In this document: piece by piece, positions 38,755 through 48,618 of the stretch
Numbering within the stretch: the stretch's first letter is position 1
How the letters are laid out: each line of letters starts with the position of its first letter
Source: Enterococcus columbae DSM 7374 = ATCC 51263
Lineage (GTDB): Bacteria; Bacillota; Bacilli; Lactobacillales; Enterococcaceae
Length of the DNA stretch: 64,000 nt
Assembly: GCF_000406925.1 (NCBI RefSeq)
Contig: NZ_KE136347.1
Location: forward strand, 286,025 to 350,024
Direction: 5' to 3'
The notes under the pieces: generated by a model
The model's input: the letters and a program-made list of their open reading frames with translations, nothing else
What the model was told of the DNA's origin: nothing
Database searches by the model: none
Made by a program: the position numbers and the translations under genes

Positions 38755-39897
38755 ATGAAAACAGAAATGCTTGCAATGATTCTTGCGGGAGGGCAAGGTA
38801 CGCGTTTAGGTAAATTAACCAAAAATATTGCTAAACCAGCCGTTCCTTTTGGAGGTAGATATCGAATTATTGATTTTACCTTGAGTAATTGCGCAAATTC
38901 CGGCATTAAAAATGTCGGTGTCGTTACGCAATATCAGCCTTTAGCTTTGAATAGCCACATAGGCAATGGGGCTAGCTGGGGCTTAAGTGGAATTGATTCG
39001 GGAGTGACTGTGCTCCAACCATACTCTAGCTCTGAGGGAAGTAAGTGGTTTGAGGGAACTGCCCATGCTATTTTCCAAAATATTGATTATATTGATCAAA
39101 TGGATCCACAATATGTGCTCATTTTATCAGGAGATCATATCTACAAGATGGATTATGAAGATATGCTGATGAATCATAAGAAGAATAATGCCTCCTTATC
39201 AGTAGCGGTAATTGAAGTACCAATGAAAGAAGCTTCACGTTTTGGAATTATGAATACAGATGACAATGATCGAATCATTGAATTTGAGGAAAAACCAGCT
39301 GTTCCTAAAAATAATTTAGCTTCGATGGGAATTTATATCTTCAATTGGGGTAGATTACGCGAAGTGTTAATGAACAGTCATTCTAAAGAAAATGATATGA
39401 ATGACTTTGGCAAAAATGTCATTCCATTTTACTTAGACAGCGGTGAAAATGTAGTTGCTTATCGTTTTAGTGGCTACTGGAAGGATGTAGGTACGATCGA
39501 TTCATTGTGGGAAGCGAATATGGAATTTATCGATCCAAAATTAGAATTAGCTATGCGTGATAAATCATGGCGAATTTATTCAAAAAATAGAATTGCCCCT
39601 CCTCATTCCTTTACTGAAACAGGGTCAGCTACACAGTCATTGATTTCTGATGGTTGCTATATTGCCGGTAAAGTTGAGCATTCCATTTTATCAGATGACG
39701 TTCAAGTCAAAGAAGGGGCAATTGTTAAAGACAGTGTAATTATGTCAGGAGCTACCATTGGTAAAAATGTGGTGATTGAACGAGCCATTATTGGGGAAAA
39801 TGCCATTATTGGTGATAATGCAGTAATTGATGGCAAAGATGAAATTGCCGTGATTGGATATTCTGAAGTGATAGGAGTTGCTGTTGATGAAGACTAA
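38755..39897 (+). CDS. glgC: Glucose-1-phosphate adenylyltransferase, catalytic subunit
   Basis: Makes ADP-glucose, the committed step of glycogen synthesis. The 380 aa start with the nucleotidyltransferase loop [34 protein letters not shown], then the glucose-phosphate region [15 protein letters not shown] and FEEKP, and a C-terminal left-handed beta-helix ([24 protein letters not shown]). The signature Arg and Lys are present, unlike in GlgD. The 3' end overlaps glgD by 11 bases. The upstream ATG at 38751 is in another frame. Confidence 0.95.
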   Translation: MKTEMLAMILAGGQGTRLGKLTKNIAKPAVPFGGRYRIIDFTLSNCANSGIKNVGVVTQYQPLALNSHIGNGASWGLSGIDSGVTVLQPYSSSEGSKWFEGTAHAIFQNIDYIDQMDPQYVLILSGDHIYKMDYEDMLMNHKKNNASLSVAVIEVPMKEASRFGIMNTDDNDRIIEFEEKPAVPKNNLASMGIYIFNWGRLREVLMNSHSKENDMNDFGKNVIPFYLDSGENVVAYRFSGYWKDVGTIDSLWEANMEFIDPKLELAMRDKSWRIYSKNRIAPPHSFTETGSATQSLISDGCYIAGKVEHSILSDDVQVKEGAIVKDSVIMSGATIGKNVVIERAIIGENAIIGDNAVIDGKDEIAVIGYSEVIGVAVDED

Positions 39898-41035
39898 TAG
39901 AATGTGTGCTTTTTTAGGAAATCTCCATAATTACACTGGACTTGCGCCACTGACCAATTATCGTCCAGTAGCTACTTTGCCATTTGATAGTAAATATCGT
40001 TTAATTGACTTTAATTTATCTTCAATTGCTAATGCCAATATTCATTCCGTGTTTATGGTATTTAATTATGATGAAAGTCGTTCGGTTTTTGACCATCTAG
40101 GCGGGGGAACTGAATGGAATCTTGATGGAATCAACAATCGCTTTTTCATTCATTTGTTTGAGCAAGAAGCCGAAAAACTAAAAGATCACAACGGTTACTA
40201 TAATGCGGTCATTGATTACTTAGAAAAAGCTAACTCTAAGTATATGGTCTATTTTAGTAGTAAAATCTTATGTAATATTGATTTAAAAGCCTTATTGAAT
40301 ATTCATCTTTTACATGAAGATAAAAGTGACTTAACGGTTGTTTATAAAAAAATGCCAAAACAATCAATCTATGACACGGATTTAGTCTTGAATTTTGGCG
40401 AAGACGGTAAGGTTATCGGTAAGACTAGTGGTAGTCAAATCAAAGAAGGGGAAACTGCCAATCTATGCTCGGATATATATATTGTGAAAGTTGAGCGCTT
40501 ATTAGCTGCATTAAGAGAGAGTCAAAATAAAGGTGTTTGGACGCACGTAGAAGCTTGTTTGCGTAACATGATTGATGAAAATACAACTGCTTATGAGTAT
40601 ACTGGTTATTTAAGCAATATTTTCGATATTCAGAGATACTATCAAGCGAATATGGATATGTTACAACCAGCTAAATTCAACTCTTTAATGTATGCGAATC
40701 AAAAAATTTATACCAAAGTCCACAATGAATTTCCAACTTACTATACTGAAGCGGCAACTGTAAAAAATAGCCAATGTGGTACAGGATGTGTGATCGATGG
40801 TGCGGTAAATAACTCACTACTTGGGCGAAATGTATCTGTAAATCAAGAGGCTCATGTGGAATATTCGTTAATTCATTCTTCAACAACAGTTGGTCAAGGT
40901 GCGCAAATTGCTTACGCTATCATTGATAAAGGCTGTACGATTGCCAAAAATGTTAAGATTCAGGGCTCGCCAGAAAAACCGATTGTTGTGGCTAAGGGTT
41001 CATACATTACTGAAGATATTATTGGAGGCAAATAG
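39887..41035 (+). CDS. glgD: GlgD, non-catalytic ADP-glucose pyrophosphorylase subunit
   Basis: Paralogue of GlgC that forms a mixed enzyme with it in Firmicutes and tunes its activity. The 382 aa keep the fold ([21 protein letters not shown], beta-helix with [21 protein letters not shown]). The GGxGTRLxxLT nucleotide loop of GlgC is replaced by [17 protein letters not shown], so it is probably non-catalytic by itself. The ATG at 39887 with AGGAG upstream is chosen; the frame extends to TTG 39878. glgA follows with no gap. Confidence 0.92.
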   Translation: MKTNRMCAFLGNLHNYTGLAPLTNYRPVATLPFDSKYRLIDFNLSSIANANIHSVFMVFNYDESRSVFDHLGGGTEWNLDGINNRFFIHLFEQEAEKLKDHNGYYNAVIDYLEKANSKYMVYFSSKILCNIDLKALLNIHLLHEDKSDLTVVYKKMPKQSIYDTDLVLNFGEDGKVIGKTSGSQIKEGETANLCSDIYIVKVERLLAALRESQNKGVWTHVEACLRNMIDENTTAYEYTGYLSNIFDIQRYYQANMDMLQPAKFNSLMYANQKIYTKVHNEFPTYYTEAATVKNSQCGTGCVIDGAVNNSLLGRNVSVNQEAHVEYSLIHSSTTVGQGAQIAYAIIDKGCTIAKNVKIQGSPEKPIVVAKGSYITEDIIGGK

Positions 41036-42469
41036 ATGAAAATATTATTTGCAGCGAGTGAATGTGCGCCTTTTTTTAAAACAGGCGGTCTGGGTGATGT
41101 TGCTGGTGCTTTACCCAAAGCTTTAGTTACAGAAGGGGTAGAAGTTGCTGTTGTTCTCCCTTATTTTTCAAAAATTGCTGAAAAATATCGTGAACAAATG
41201 ACCGATGTACTATCGTTTGAAGTTCATGTAGGCTGGCGAAAACAGTATTGTGGGATTAAAGCCTTACGACTAGAGCATGTTCAATATTATTTCATCGATA
41301 ATCTGTATTACTTTAATCGGGATCAATTATATGGTTATTATGATGATGGTGAACGTTTTGCGTTTTTCCAACAGGCGATTATTGAGATGATGGAGAAAGT
41401 TGATTTTATTCCAGATGTTCTTCATGTTAACGATTATCATACTGCAATGATTCCCTTCTTGTTGAGGGAAAAATACCACTGGATTAAAGCTTACCAAGAC
41501 ATTCGAACAGTTTTAACTATTCATAATTTAGAGTTCCAAGGTAAATACGATCGGCAGGTTTTACCAGATTTATTTGGTATGTCAACCGAACGTTTTGATG
41601 ATGGCACGATTGAATTTGATCATGCGGTGAATTTCATGAAGGCTGGGATTTTATATGCGACAAAAGTCACAACAGTCAGCCCTTCTTATGCTGAAGAAAT
41701 TAAGACTTCTGCATTTGGTTGTGGATTAGAAGTTATTTTACAAATGGAAAGTAATAAATTGATGGGTATTTTAAACGGGATTGATACCTTAACGAATAAT
41801 CCGGCTACTGATGAGCATTTGGCATTCCATTACAATGTGAATGATTTGACAGGTAAGGCTAAAAATAAACAATTATTACAAGAAAAAATGGGCTTACCCG
41901 TTAGAGAAGATGTTCCAGTGATTGGAGTGGTCAGTCGCTTAACCTACCAAAAAGGATTTCACCTGGTCTTGGAAGAATTGCATAATTTACTCCAATTTGA
42001 TGTACAGTTTGTCTTATTAGGTACAGGCGATCCGAGGTTTGAAGAAGCCTTTTATCAAATTGGCCAACAGTATCCAGAAAAATGTGCAATGAATATTGAT
42101 TTTAATTTAAGTTTAGCACAATTGATTTATGCGGGTGCCGATATGTTCTTAATGCCATCAGCCTTTGAACCATGTGGTTTGTCACAAATGGTTGCCATGC
42201 GTTATGGGACTTTACCTGTTGTGCATCAAATCGGTGGACTAAAAGATACCGTTGAACCTTATAATCCGATTACTAATACAGGTACAGGATTTGGTTTTGA
42301 AGATTTTCGTCCATTTGTCATGATGCAAACACTAGTCCAAGCGATTGATTTGTATCAAAATCATCCTACCATTTGGCAAAGTTTGGTTGAAAATGCGATG
42401 AAAAAAGATTTTAGTTGGCATCAAAGTAGTTTGATTTATTTAACTTTATATCGTTCAATTATCGCTTAG
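41036..42469 (+). CDS. glgA: Glycogen synthase
   Basis: ADP-glucose:glycogen glucosyltransferase (GT5), 477 aa. The N-terminal acceptor/ADP-binding motif is FFKTGGLGDVAGALPKAL. VLTIHNLEFQGKY and the C-terminal nucleotide-binding SAFEPCGLSQMVAMRYGTLPVV with the catalytic Glu are intact. The ATG abuts the glgD stop and GGAGG lies in the last glgD codons. A hairpin follows at 42528. Confidence 0.96.
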   Translation: MKILFAASECAPFFKTGGLGDVAGALPKALVTEGVEVAVVLPYFSKIAEKYREQMTDVLSFEVHVGWRKQYCGIKALRLEHVQYYFIDNLYYFNRDQLYGYYDDGERFAFFQQAIIEMMEKVDFIPDVLHVNDYHTAMIPFLLREKYHWIKAYQDIRTVLTIHNLEFQGKYDRQVLPDLFGMSTERFDDGTIEFDHAVNFMKAGILYATKVTTVSPSYAEEIKTSAFGCGLEVILQMESNKLMGILNGIDTLTNNPATDEHLAFHYNVNDLTGKAKNKQLLQEKMGLPVREDVPVIGVVSRLTYQKGFHLVLEELHNLLQFDVQFVLLGTGDPRFEEAFYQIGQQYPEKCAMNIDFNLSLAQLIYAGADMFLMPSAFEPCGLSQMVAMRYGTLPVVHQIGGLKDTVEPYNPITNTGTGFGFEDFRPFVMMQTLVQAIDLYQNHPTIWQSLVENAMKKDFSWHQSSLIYLTLYRSIIA

Positions 42470-42527
42470 ACGAAATTGAAGCAATAAGTTTTCATTTCTC
42501 GATTCTTTCAGTAAGCGAGAGTGGTGT

Positions 42528-42565
42528 GAAAGACTGGGAGAAAGTTTTTCCCAGTCTTTCTGTTC
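42528..42565 (+). terminator. Terminator-like hairpin between glgA and glgP
   Basis: GAAAGACTGGGA (42528-42539) pairs perfectly with TCCCAGTCTTTC (42549-42560). The following TGTTCATT is only weakly T-rich, so it may terminate partly or protect mRNA ends. Confidence 0.65.
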
Positions 42566-42656
42566 ATTAAGTGAATCGAAAAATAGTTAATTGCATTGAT
42601 TGATTTAGTAAGCTATTACTAGATAATTAGGTTACCCATATTGAGGAGGAGATTGA

Positions 42657-45068
42657 ATGACACGTGAAGAATTTATAGAAGATTTACGAAATCGCGTACG
42701 TGAAAGTTTTGCTATGGAATTAGAAACAGCTACACCAAATGAATTATTTGTTGCTATTGGACAGATTGTCCGTGCTTGCTATGCAAAGTCCTGGCATAAT
42801 ACTAGACAACGTTATTTAGTCAATAAACAAAGACAATCGTACTATTTTTCGATTGAATTTCTACCTGGACGCATGTTGAAGAGTAATCTGATGAGCTTGG
42901 GATTATTGGACATGGTTCGTTCGACTGTTGAAGAATTAGGTTTTGAATTTGAAGAGGTATTAAATGTTGAAAATGATATGGCCCTAGGAAATGGTGGTTT
43001 AGGACGTTTGGCTTCATGTTTTTTAGATTGCTTAGCTTCTCGTGAATTGCCAGGTAATGGTAATGGGATTCGTTATGATTATGGTCTTTTTAAACAACAA
43101 TTTGTGGATGGCTATCAAGTTGAATTACCTGATGCTTGGCTAAAAAGTGGCAATGTTTGGGAGGTCCGTCGAGAAAGTGAAGCTGTTGAGGTGCGCTTTG
43201 GAGGTAATGTGTACATGCAGCCGACCAAAGACGGTAAATTAAAACCAGTTGCTGAAAATGAACGGATATTAAGAGCTATCCCTTACGATACAGGGGTAGT
43301 TGGTTACCATAATGATACGGTAAATACTTTGCGCTTATGGAGTGTTGAGGTACCTGAATCAGAAGAAGGTAAATATCGGAGCATTGAAGAACGACGTATG
43401 GTTGAAGATTTAACCGCCGTTTTATATCCGGATGATTCCAATGAACAAGGCCGCTTAACGCGCTTATCGCAAGAATATTTCTTTGTTTCGGCGGGCATTC
43501 AAAGTATTGTTCGCTATTATAAGAAGCTGAAAATGCCAATTAGTCGCATTAATGAATACGTGGCAATTCATATTAATGATACCCATCCTGCTTTATGTAT
43601 TCCAGAAATGATGCGTATTTTACTAGATGAATTTGATTTATCTTGGGAAAAGTCTTGGGGCTTGACCGTTAGTATGATGAGCTATACAAATCATACCATT
43701 ATGCAAGAGGCTTTAGAAAAATGGCCATTACAAATGGTAAAATATCATTTACCAAGAATGTTCCAAATTATTGAAGAAATTGATCGTCGTTTTGTGACGA
43801 ATTTAACTGGCTTATATCCAGATGATTTAATTCAACGGACTCGGATTATTCAAGGTGATCAAATTCATATGGCTAACCTTTGTATCATTGGAAGCCATAG
43901 TACCAATGGGGTAGCTAAACTACATTCTGATTTATTGAAATCAGTGGTTTTACATGATTTCTATGTGTTATATCCAGAACGCTTTAATAATAAAACTAAT
44001 GGGATTACTCAGAGAAGATGGTTACAACAAGCCAATGAACCATTAGCTAATTTAATTGATAAAACGATCGGTACTTCATGGCGAAAAGAACCAACCGATA
44101 TGGAACGCTTAATGAACTACTGCGAGGATAATGAAGTATTAGTTGCTTTTGAACAGGCAAAACAACAAAATAAACTGGCGCTAGCTAAATATATCGAAAA
44201 AACGACTAACATTAAAGTTCAACCTAACGCAATTTTTGATGTGCAGATTAAACGACTCCACGCTTATAAACGTCAGTTACTCAATTTGATGCATATTTTA
44301 AAATGCTATTTTGATTTAAAGGACAACCCTGAAATGGATTTTGTGCCTCGAGTTTGGATTTTTGGTGCGAAGGCTGCACCTAGCTATACCTATGCTAAAG
44401 CGATTATTAAGGCGATTAATGAAGTGGCTAATTTAATCAATCATGATCCGATAATCAATGATCGTATGAAAGTGGTATTTTTAGAAAATTATAATGTTAG
44501 TCTAGCAGAAAGAATTATCCCAGCAGCAGATGTCAGCGAACAAATTTCATTAGCAACCAAGGAAGCTTCTGGTACAAGTAATATGAAATTAATGTCGAAT
44601 GGTGCGATTACTGTGGCTACTATGGATGGTGCAAATGTGGAAATCAGAGCAGCGGTTGGCGATGAGAATATCTATACATTTGGCTTAACGGAAGAAGAAG
44701 TGTATCGTTATTATGAGCAAGGAAATTATTCCGCACAAGCGATTTATGATCAAGATCCAGTGATTCAAAGAGTGTTAAATGCGTTTGTTGATGGGACGAT
44801 TCCTAACATTCAACGTGAAGGTCAAGAGATTTTTGATTCACTATTGCGTTATAACGATGAATTTTTCTTGCTAAAAGATTTTGTCCCATACTGTCAAGTA
44901 CAAGCAAAATTAAGTCAAGATTATTTAAACCGTGAAAAATGGCAAAAAATGAGTTTGATTAATACTGCTAAATCTGGTATTTTTTCTGCTGATTATACAG
45001 TGCAAAGATATGCTGATGATATTTGGCAAATTGCTCCAGTGGATTTACACAAAGAAAAGAGGAATTAG
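42657..45068 (+). CDS. glgP: Glycogen phosphorylase
   Basis: PLP-dependent GT35 enzyme that releases glucose-1-phosphate from glycogen. The 803 aa include NGGLGRLASCFLDCLA, IHINDTHPAL, NGITQRRWL and the PLP-binding region EASGTSNMKLMSNGAITVATMDGANVEI with the Schiff-base lysine. AGGAGG precedes the ATG. It is separated from glgA by a hairpin and 187 bp, so degradation genes may be expressed apart from synthesis genes. The next gene follows after 3 bp. Confidence 0.96.
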   Translation: MTREEFIEDLRNRVRESFAMELETATPNELFVAIGQIVRACYAKSWHNTRQRYLVNKQRQSYYFSIEFLPGRMLKSNLMSLGLLDMVRSTVEELGFEFEEVLNVENDMALGNGGLGRLASCFLDCLASRELPGNGNGIRYDYGLFKQQFVDGYQVELPDAWLKSGNVWEVRRESEAVEVRFGGNVYMQPTKDGKLKPVAENERILRAIPYDTGVVGYHNDTVNTLRLWSVEVPESEEGKYRSIEERRMVEDLTAVLYPDDSNEQGRLTRLSQEYFFVSAGIQSIVRYYKKLKMPISRINEYVAIHINDTHPALCIPEMMRILLDEFDLSWEKSWGLTVSMMSYTNHTIMQEALEKWPLQMVKYHLPRMFQIIEEIDRRFVTNLTGLYPDDLIQRTRIIQGDQIHMANLCIIGSHSTNGVAKLHSDLLKSVVLHDFYVLYPERFNNKTNGITQRRWLQQANEPLANLIDKTIGTSWRKEPTDMERLMNYCEDNEVLVAFEQAKQQNKLALAKYIEKTTNIKVQPNAIFDVQIKRLHAYKRQLLNLMHILKCYFDLKDNPEMDFVPRVWIFGAKAAPSYTYAKAIIKAINEVANLINHDPIINDRMKVVFLENYNVSLAERIIPAADVSEQISLATKEASGTSNMKLMSNGAITVATMDGANVEIRAAVGDENIYTFGLTEEEVYRYYEQGNYSAQAIYDQDPVIQRVLNAFVDGTIPNIQREGQEIFDSLLRYNDEFFLLKDFVPYCQVQAKLSQDYLNREKWQKMSLINTAKSGIFSADYTVQRYADDIWQIAPVDLHKEKRN

Positions 45069-45071
45069 ATT

Positions 45072-46883
45072 TTGAATATTTACTATAATGCCTGGTCTAG
45101 TAAATATAAACAACCGTTTGGTGCCGTTCAAGCCGGTAAACCGGTCGATTTTTGGTTAGATGTTGTCCATGAACAGGTTCAGCGAGTGAGCTTGTCTATT
45201 CATAAAGATGGTCACCAAAACCATCAAATCTCAATGCAAGAAATTGAAAAGAACCGCTATCATACACAGTTTACTTTGGAAGAAGGTCCGGGTTTATATT
45301 TTTATTGTTTTGAGATTATTTATCGTGAAAATGATCTAGTCAAATCACTCTATTATGGTACGAATGAATGGGGAGGAGTAGGTTCTACCTATGAATGCGT
45401 TCATGATGTTTGGGATTATCAGCTGACTTGTTTTGAGTCAGCTGACCCAGCACCTAATTGGTATCGGAATAGCATTTTTTATCAAATTTTTCCTGATCGC
45501 TTTTTTAATGGGAATGATCAAGGAATAGTTGCTGGTAAAAAGCCAAATAGTTTTATTTATGGTACGTATGATGATGAGCCAATGTATATCAAAAATGCTT
45601 CGGGTGAGGTCGTTCGTTGGGATTTTTACGGAGGGAATCTTAAGGGGATTATGCAAAAAATCCCTTATCTAAAAGAATTGGGCATCAATGCACTGTATTT
45701 AAATCCCATTTTTGAAGCCCGTAGTAATCATCGTTATGATACAGCCAATTATTTTCAAATAGATAGTCTATTAGGTACGCTGGATGATTTTACTTTATTG
45801 GTTGAAGAACTTCACAAAAATGACATGCATATTATTTTAGATGGGGTATTTAGTCACGTTGGTCGGCATAGTCAATATTTTAACTATGACGGGGCTTATG
45901 GTAAAAATAATGGTGCTGCCCAAAATCCACATAGTATTTATTATGATTGGTTTGATTTTGATCATTATCCTGATGAATATAAATCATGGTGGGGAATTAA
46001 AGATTTACCACAAATTAATAAAGAAAATAAACATTATCAACAATTTATCTATGGTAATAAAGAAAGCGTGATTGCCTACTGGTTATCTCAAGGGGTAGAT
46101 GGCTGGCGTTTAGATGTGGCGGATGAATTACCTGATAGCTTCATTAAAGGAATCCGTGCTTGTTTGGCTCGTTATCCGAATAAGGTGTTAATAGGTGAGG
46201 TTTGGGAGGATGCTTCCAATAAAATTTCTTATGACCATCGCCGAAACTACATTTTAGGTAGTCATCTACATAGTGTAATGAACTATCCATTGCGCGAAAT
46301 TTTACTAAATACACTATTGCAGGAGAGTACACCTAAAAAAGCTGCCCATCAGTTGATGCAATTAGCTGAAAATTATCCTAAAGACATATTTTACAACTTA
46401 TTTAATAATTTGGGTACGCATGATACTGAGCGGATTTTGACCAAATTAAATCGAAATATCCGCCGATTAGATCAGGCTATCGCCTTGCTTATCTTTTTAC
46501 CAGGTGTGCCTTGTGTTTATTATGGAGATGAGGCGGGTTTACTAGGTGGAAAAGACCCTGAAAATCGTAAGTTCTTTCCTTGGCAACATGAAAACCAGCA
46601 TATTTATCAATTATGGCACAAATGGTTACATTTTAGAATGCAAGAGGAGAATTTGAAAGAAGGGGAGTTTGCTATCTTTTATGATGAAAATCTTTTAGGA
46701 GTGATTCGTTATCGTAATTTACAGATGAATCTATTAATGGTGAATCTAACCTCCGTCAATCAGCATGTTGAAGCAAATCGTCTTACTTTTTTAAATACAC
46801 CAAATGAAGTAGCGCAAAAAATTCGCTTAGCTGTGAATGAATTGACCATTCTCCCACAAGGATTGATTGATCTTACCTTATAA
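45072..46883 (+). CDS. GH13 neopullulanase/maltogenic amylase-type enzyme
   Basis: Intracellular alpha-glucan hydrolase of 603 aa. The N-terminal ~120 residues look like a CBM34 domain. The GH13_20-type barrel shows FYQIFPDRF, GGNLKGIMQKIPYLKELGINALYLNPIFEA, nucleophile Asp in GWRLDVADE, acid Glu in VLIGEVWEDA and Asp in NLGTHDTERIL. No signal peptide, so it probably trims limit dextrins left by GlgP. The start is TTG at 45072, with GAGG upstream inside the glgP end. Whether it prefers alpha-1,6 or alpha-1,4 bonds cannot be read here. Confidence 0.88.
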   Translation: MNIYYNAWSSKYKQPFGAVQAGKPVDFWLDVVHEQVQRVSLSIHKDGHQNHQISMQEIEKNRYHTQFTLEEGPGLYFYCFEIIYRENDLVKSLYYGTNEWGGVGSTYECVHDVWDYQLTCFESADPAPNWYRNSIFYQIFPDRFFNGNDQGIVAGKKPNSFIYGTYDDEPMYIKNASGEVVRWDFYGGNLKGIMQKIPYLKELGINALYLNPIFEARSNHRYDTANYFQIDSLLGTLDDFTLLVEELHKNDMHIILDGVFSHVGRHSQYFNYDGAYGKNNGAAQNPHSIYYDWFDFDHYPDEYKSWWGIKDLPQINKENKHYQQFIYGNKESVIAYWLSQGVDGWRLDVADELPDSFIKGIRACLARYPNKVLIGEVWEDASNKISYDHRRNYILGSHLHSVMNYPLREILLNTLLQESTPKKAAHQLMQLAENYPKDIFYNLFNNLGTHDTERILTKLNRNIRRLDQAIALLIFLPGVPCVYYGDEAGLLGGKDPENRKFFPWQHENQHIYQLWHKWLHFRMQEENLKEGEFAIFYDENLLGVIRYRNLQMNLLMVNLTSVNQHVEANRLTFLNTPNEVAQKIRLAVNELTILPQGLIDLTL

Positions 46884-46889
46884 TGTTCA

Positions 46890-46947
46890 GGCTGGCTAAA
46901 CTCATCGTTCCAATAATGGTGCTTATCTTGGGTTTAGCTAGCTTTTT
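46890..46947 (+). terminator. Terminator after the glycogen degradation genes
   Basis: GCTAAAC (46895-46901) pairs with GTTTAGC (46932-46938) across a 30-nt loop, followed by TAGCTTTTT. Confidence 0.55.
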
Positions 46948-47020
46948 CATGTGTAAGGTGCTGATAAAATTTTGGGTTTGTGTTATGATAGTGAAAAGCA
47001 AGTAAAAAGGATGAGATTTA

Positions 47021-47773
47021 ATGAGTGATTACACGGATATTAAACGCAATCATTTCCGTTTTCCAGCATTTTCTGATGAGGAAGGTGTGAAACTACAGGA
47101 CGGAACTTTTCGGAAACCCTTCTCTTTTGAAGATGATTGGATTTTAACCGATGAAGACATTGATCGCAAAGCCAATCGATTGAAAGAGTCCTATACCTCT
47201 CGTCGTGGGAATAAAAGCGTTGCCCATAAAGCTGGTCATAGTGTACAACAAATGGAAGAGCTAAAAAAACATCGCGAAAACCTACCAACCTATTCACGAC
47301 ATCCAAAGGTTGAAGTGAGTGCAACCGGTCGTAAGAATTTATTTGGTAATGCCCATCTTCATGCAACGTATAAAGTGAAGAATCAAAAAGAAGTTGCCAA
47401 AGAGCATGTATCAACGAATGATCGTTCGGATGTTCATCAAAAAGCGGTATTTAAACCTAAATACATTCCAGCATCGTTAATTCAAGAGCAAGCGCCAGCT
47501 ACAGTTGCCCAAGACGAATTAATCCATGCGATGCAAAAAAATAAAGACAGTTACATGTTGTTTGATACTGAACCATCACCTTATCAGATTAAACACGAAG
47601 AAAATGAGCCAACTGTAAAAAAATTTAGAGTGCCACAAGGTGAAAAACAAAAAAATGAGTTAACCAGAGCACCGCAAGCGGCGATTAGTCGTAAAAAATC
47701 AGTTTTAGGTTCTTTAGATACAATGATTGAAGAAGGACAACACGAAAAGAGAAATACTAAATATTTCAATTAA
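47021..47773 (+). CDS. Unknown charged, probably disordered 250-aa protein
   Basis: I do not recognise this protein. It is hydrophilic throughout, with no membrane segment, Cys or catalytic motif. It is rich in Lys, Glu, Gln, His and Asn, with low predicted order: KESYTSRRGNKSVAHKAGHS, EELKKHRENLPTYSRHPKVEV, RKNLFGNAHLHATYKVK. The N-terminus (RNHFRFPAFSDEEGVKLQDGTFRKPFSFEDDWILTDEDID) is the most ordered-looking part. An extended -10 TGTTATGAT (46981-46989) and AAAAAGG lie upstream, and a terminator follows. A linker or cell-division accessory role is conceivable but not supported. Confidence 0.75.
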   Translation: MSDYTDIKRNHFRFPAFSDEEGVKLQDGTFRKPFSFEDDWILTDEDIDRKANRLKESYTSRRGNKSVAHKAGHSVQQMEELKKHRENLPTYSRHPKVEVSATGRKNLFGNAHLHATYKVKNQKEVAKEHVSTNDRSDVHQKAVFKPKYIPASLIQEQAPATVAQDELIHAMQKNKDSYMLFDTEPSPYQIKHEENEPTVKKFRVPQGEKQKNELTRAPQAAISRKKSVLGSLDTMIEEGQHEKRNTKYFN

Positions 47774-47778
47774 TTATT

Positions 47779-47824
47779 ATCGATTGGCTGATATTCATTT
47801 ATGGATATTGGTTAATCGATTTTT
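47779..47824 (+). terminator. Terminator after the disordered protein gene
   Basis: ATCGATT (47779-47785) pairs with AATCGAT (47814-47820), with inner GATATTC/GGATAT pairing, followed by TTTTTA. Confidence 0.75.
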
Positions 47825-47866
47825 ATGAATTTTTAGTGAATGGTGGATAAAAATGGAAGTGATTTT

Positions 47867-48478
47867 ATGGAGAGAAAACAAAAGATAAATAAAATAAGTT
47901 GGGTAATCAAACATTGGCGTCTTACTATATTTGGCGTACTTCTTGCTTTTATTGTAGTTTCCTTGGTGTCTATCGGCGTGTATAAACAAATAACTAGTCA
48001 ATCTACTAGCGTTGGCTTAAAGGATATCGGTGAATTATCAACGCAATCGGCTATTGTAAGAGAAGTTAATATGATTGACGAGTCACGAACTATTTTTGGG
48101 ATGCAGGTTCCGTTTACCAATTCTAAACAGCTCTATAGCTATGAGGTTGAAATTAAGGCAGGTTATGATTTTAGTAAGATTCGTTTGGAAAGAAATACAG
48201 CTAGCAAGCGTTTGACTGTAATCTTACCTAAGCTGTCTATTACCAGTAAATCATTAGTAGACGGTTCATTGAAGGTTTATTATGATAAGCAAAGTATTTT
48301 TAAACCGATAAATGTGGAAGAAACCGAAGAAGCTAGACAAAAGATGATTCATGCAGCGATTAAAACAGCGAAAAAAACAAAACTATTTGAAAATGCAAGG
48401 CAAAATGCTGAGCGATTAATCACTGAATTTTTAAAGAGAGATCAGGCAAATAAGGACTATGAAATTATTTTTAAATAA
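47867..48478 (+). CDS. DUF4230 membrane-anchored protein
   Basis: A 203-aa protein with a single N-terminal membrane segment (about residues 21-43, LTIFGVLLAFIVVSLVSIGV) and an extracytoplasmic DUF4230-type domain: LKDIGELSTQSAIVREVNMIDESR, YSYEVEIKAGYDFSKI, LTVILPKLSITSKSLVDGSLKVYYDKQSIFKP, then a C-terminal helix. The function of the family is unknown. The ATG at 47867 is preferred, with GGAAGTG upstream; the frame reaches 47840 without a ribosome binding site. A 31-aa membrane peptide gene follows after 15 bp. Confidence 0.8.
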   Translation: MERKQKINKISWVIKHWRLTIFGVLLAFIVVSLVSIGVYKQITSQSTSVGLKDIGELSTQSAIVREVNMIDESRTIFGMQVPFTNSKQLYSYEVEIKAGYDFSKIRLERNTASKRLTVILPKLSITSKSLVDGSLKVYYDKQSIFKPINVEETEEARQKMIHAAIKTAKKTKLFENARQNAERLITEFLKRDQANKDYEIIFK

Positions 48479-48493
48479 GTAGGTGGAGATAGA

Positions 48494-48589
48494 ATGAAAA
48501 AGTGGCAAAAGAGTATACTTTGGTTGATAGGAATCGTTATTTTAGCAATCCTTGGTTTTTACTTTTATCTTTTTTTAACGAGATATTAA
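48494..48589 (+). CDS. 31-aa single-pass membrane peptide
   Basis: Short gene below the usual ORF cut-off. GGTGGAG lies seven bases before ATG 48494, and the product is a basic MKKWQKS head followed by one hydrophobic helix (ILWLIGIVILAILGFYFYLFL) and TRY. It follows the DUF4230 gene by 15 bp and is itself followed by a strong terminator, so it is the last gene of that operon. The ribosome binding site, clean membrane helix and position make it credible; no function is known. Confidence 0.6.
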   Translation: MKKWQKSILWLIGIVILAILGFYFYLFLTRY

Positions 48590-48618
48590 ATGAAGCGTTT
48601 AATACTGGCTTTGACAAT

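Noticed and set aside
45841-46071. 76-codon plus-strand frame inside the GH13 gene
   Set aside because: Out-of-frame shadow of a gene whose catalytic motifs are continuous in the other frame.
47040-47414. 124-codon frame on the minus strand
   Set aside because: Antisense to the 250-aa gene, which has its own promoter, ribosome binding site and terminator; the minus frame has none.
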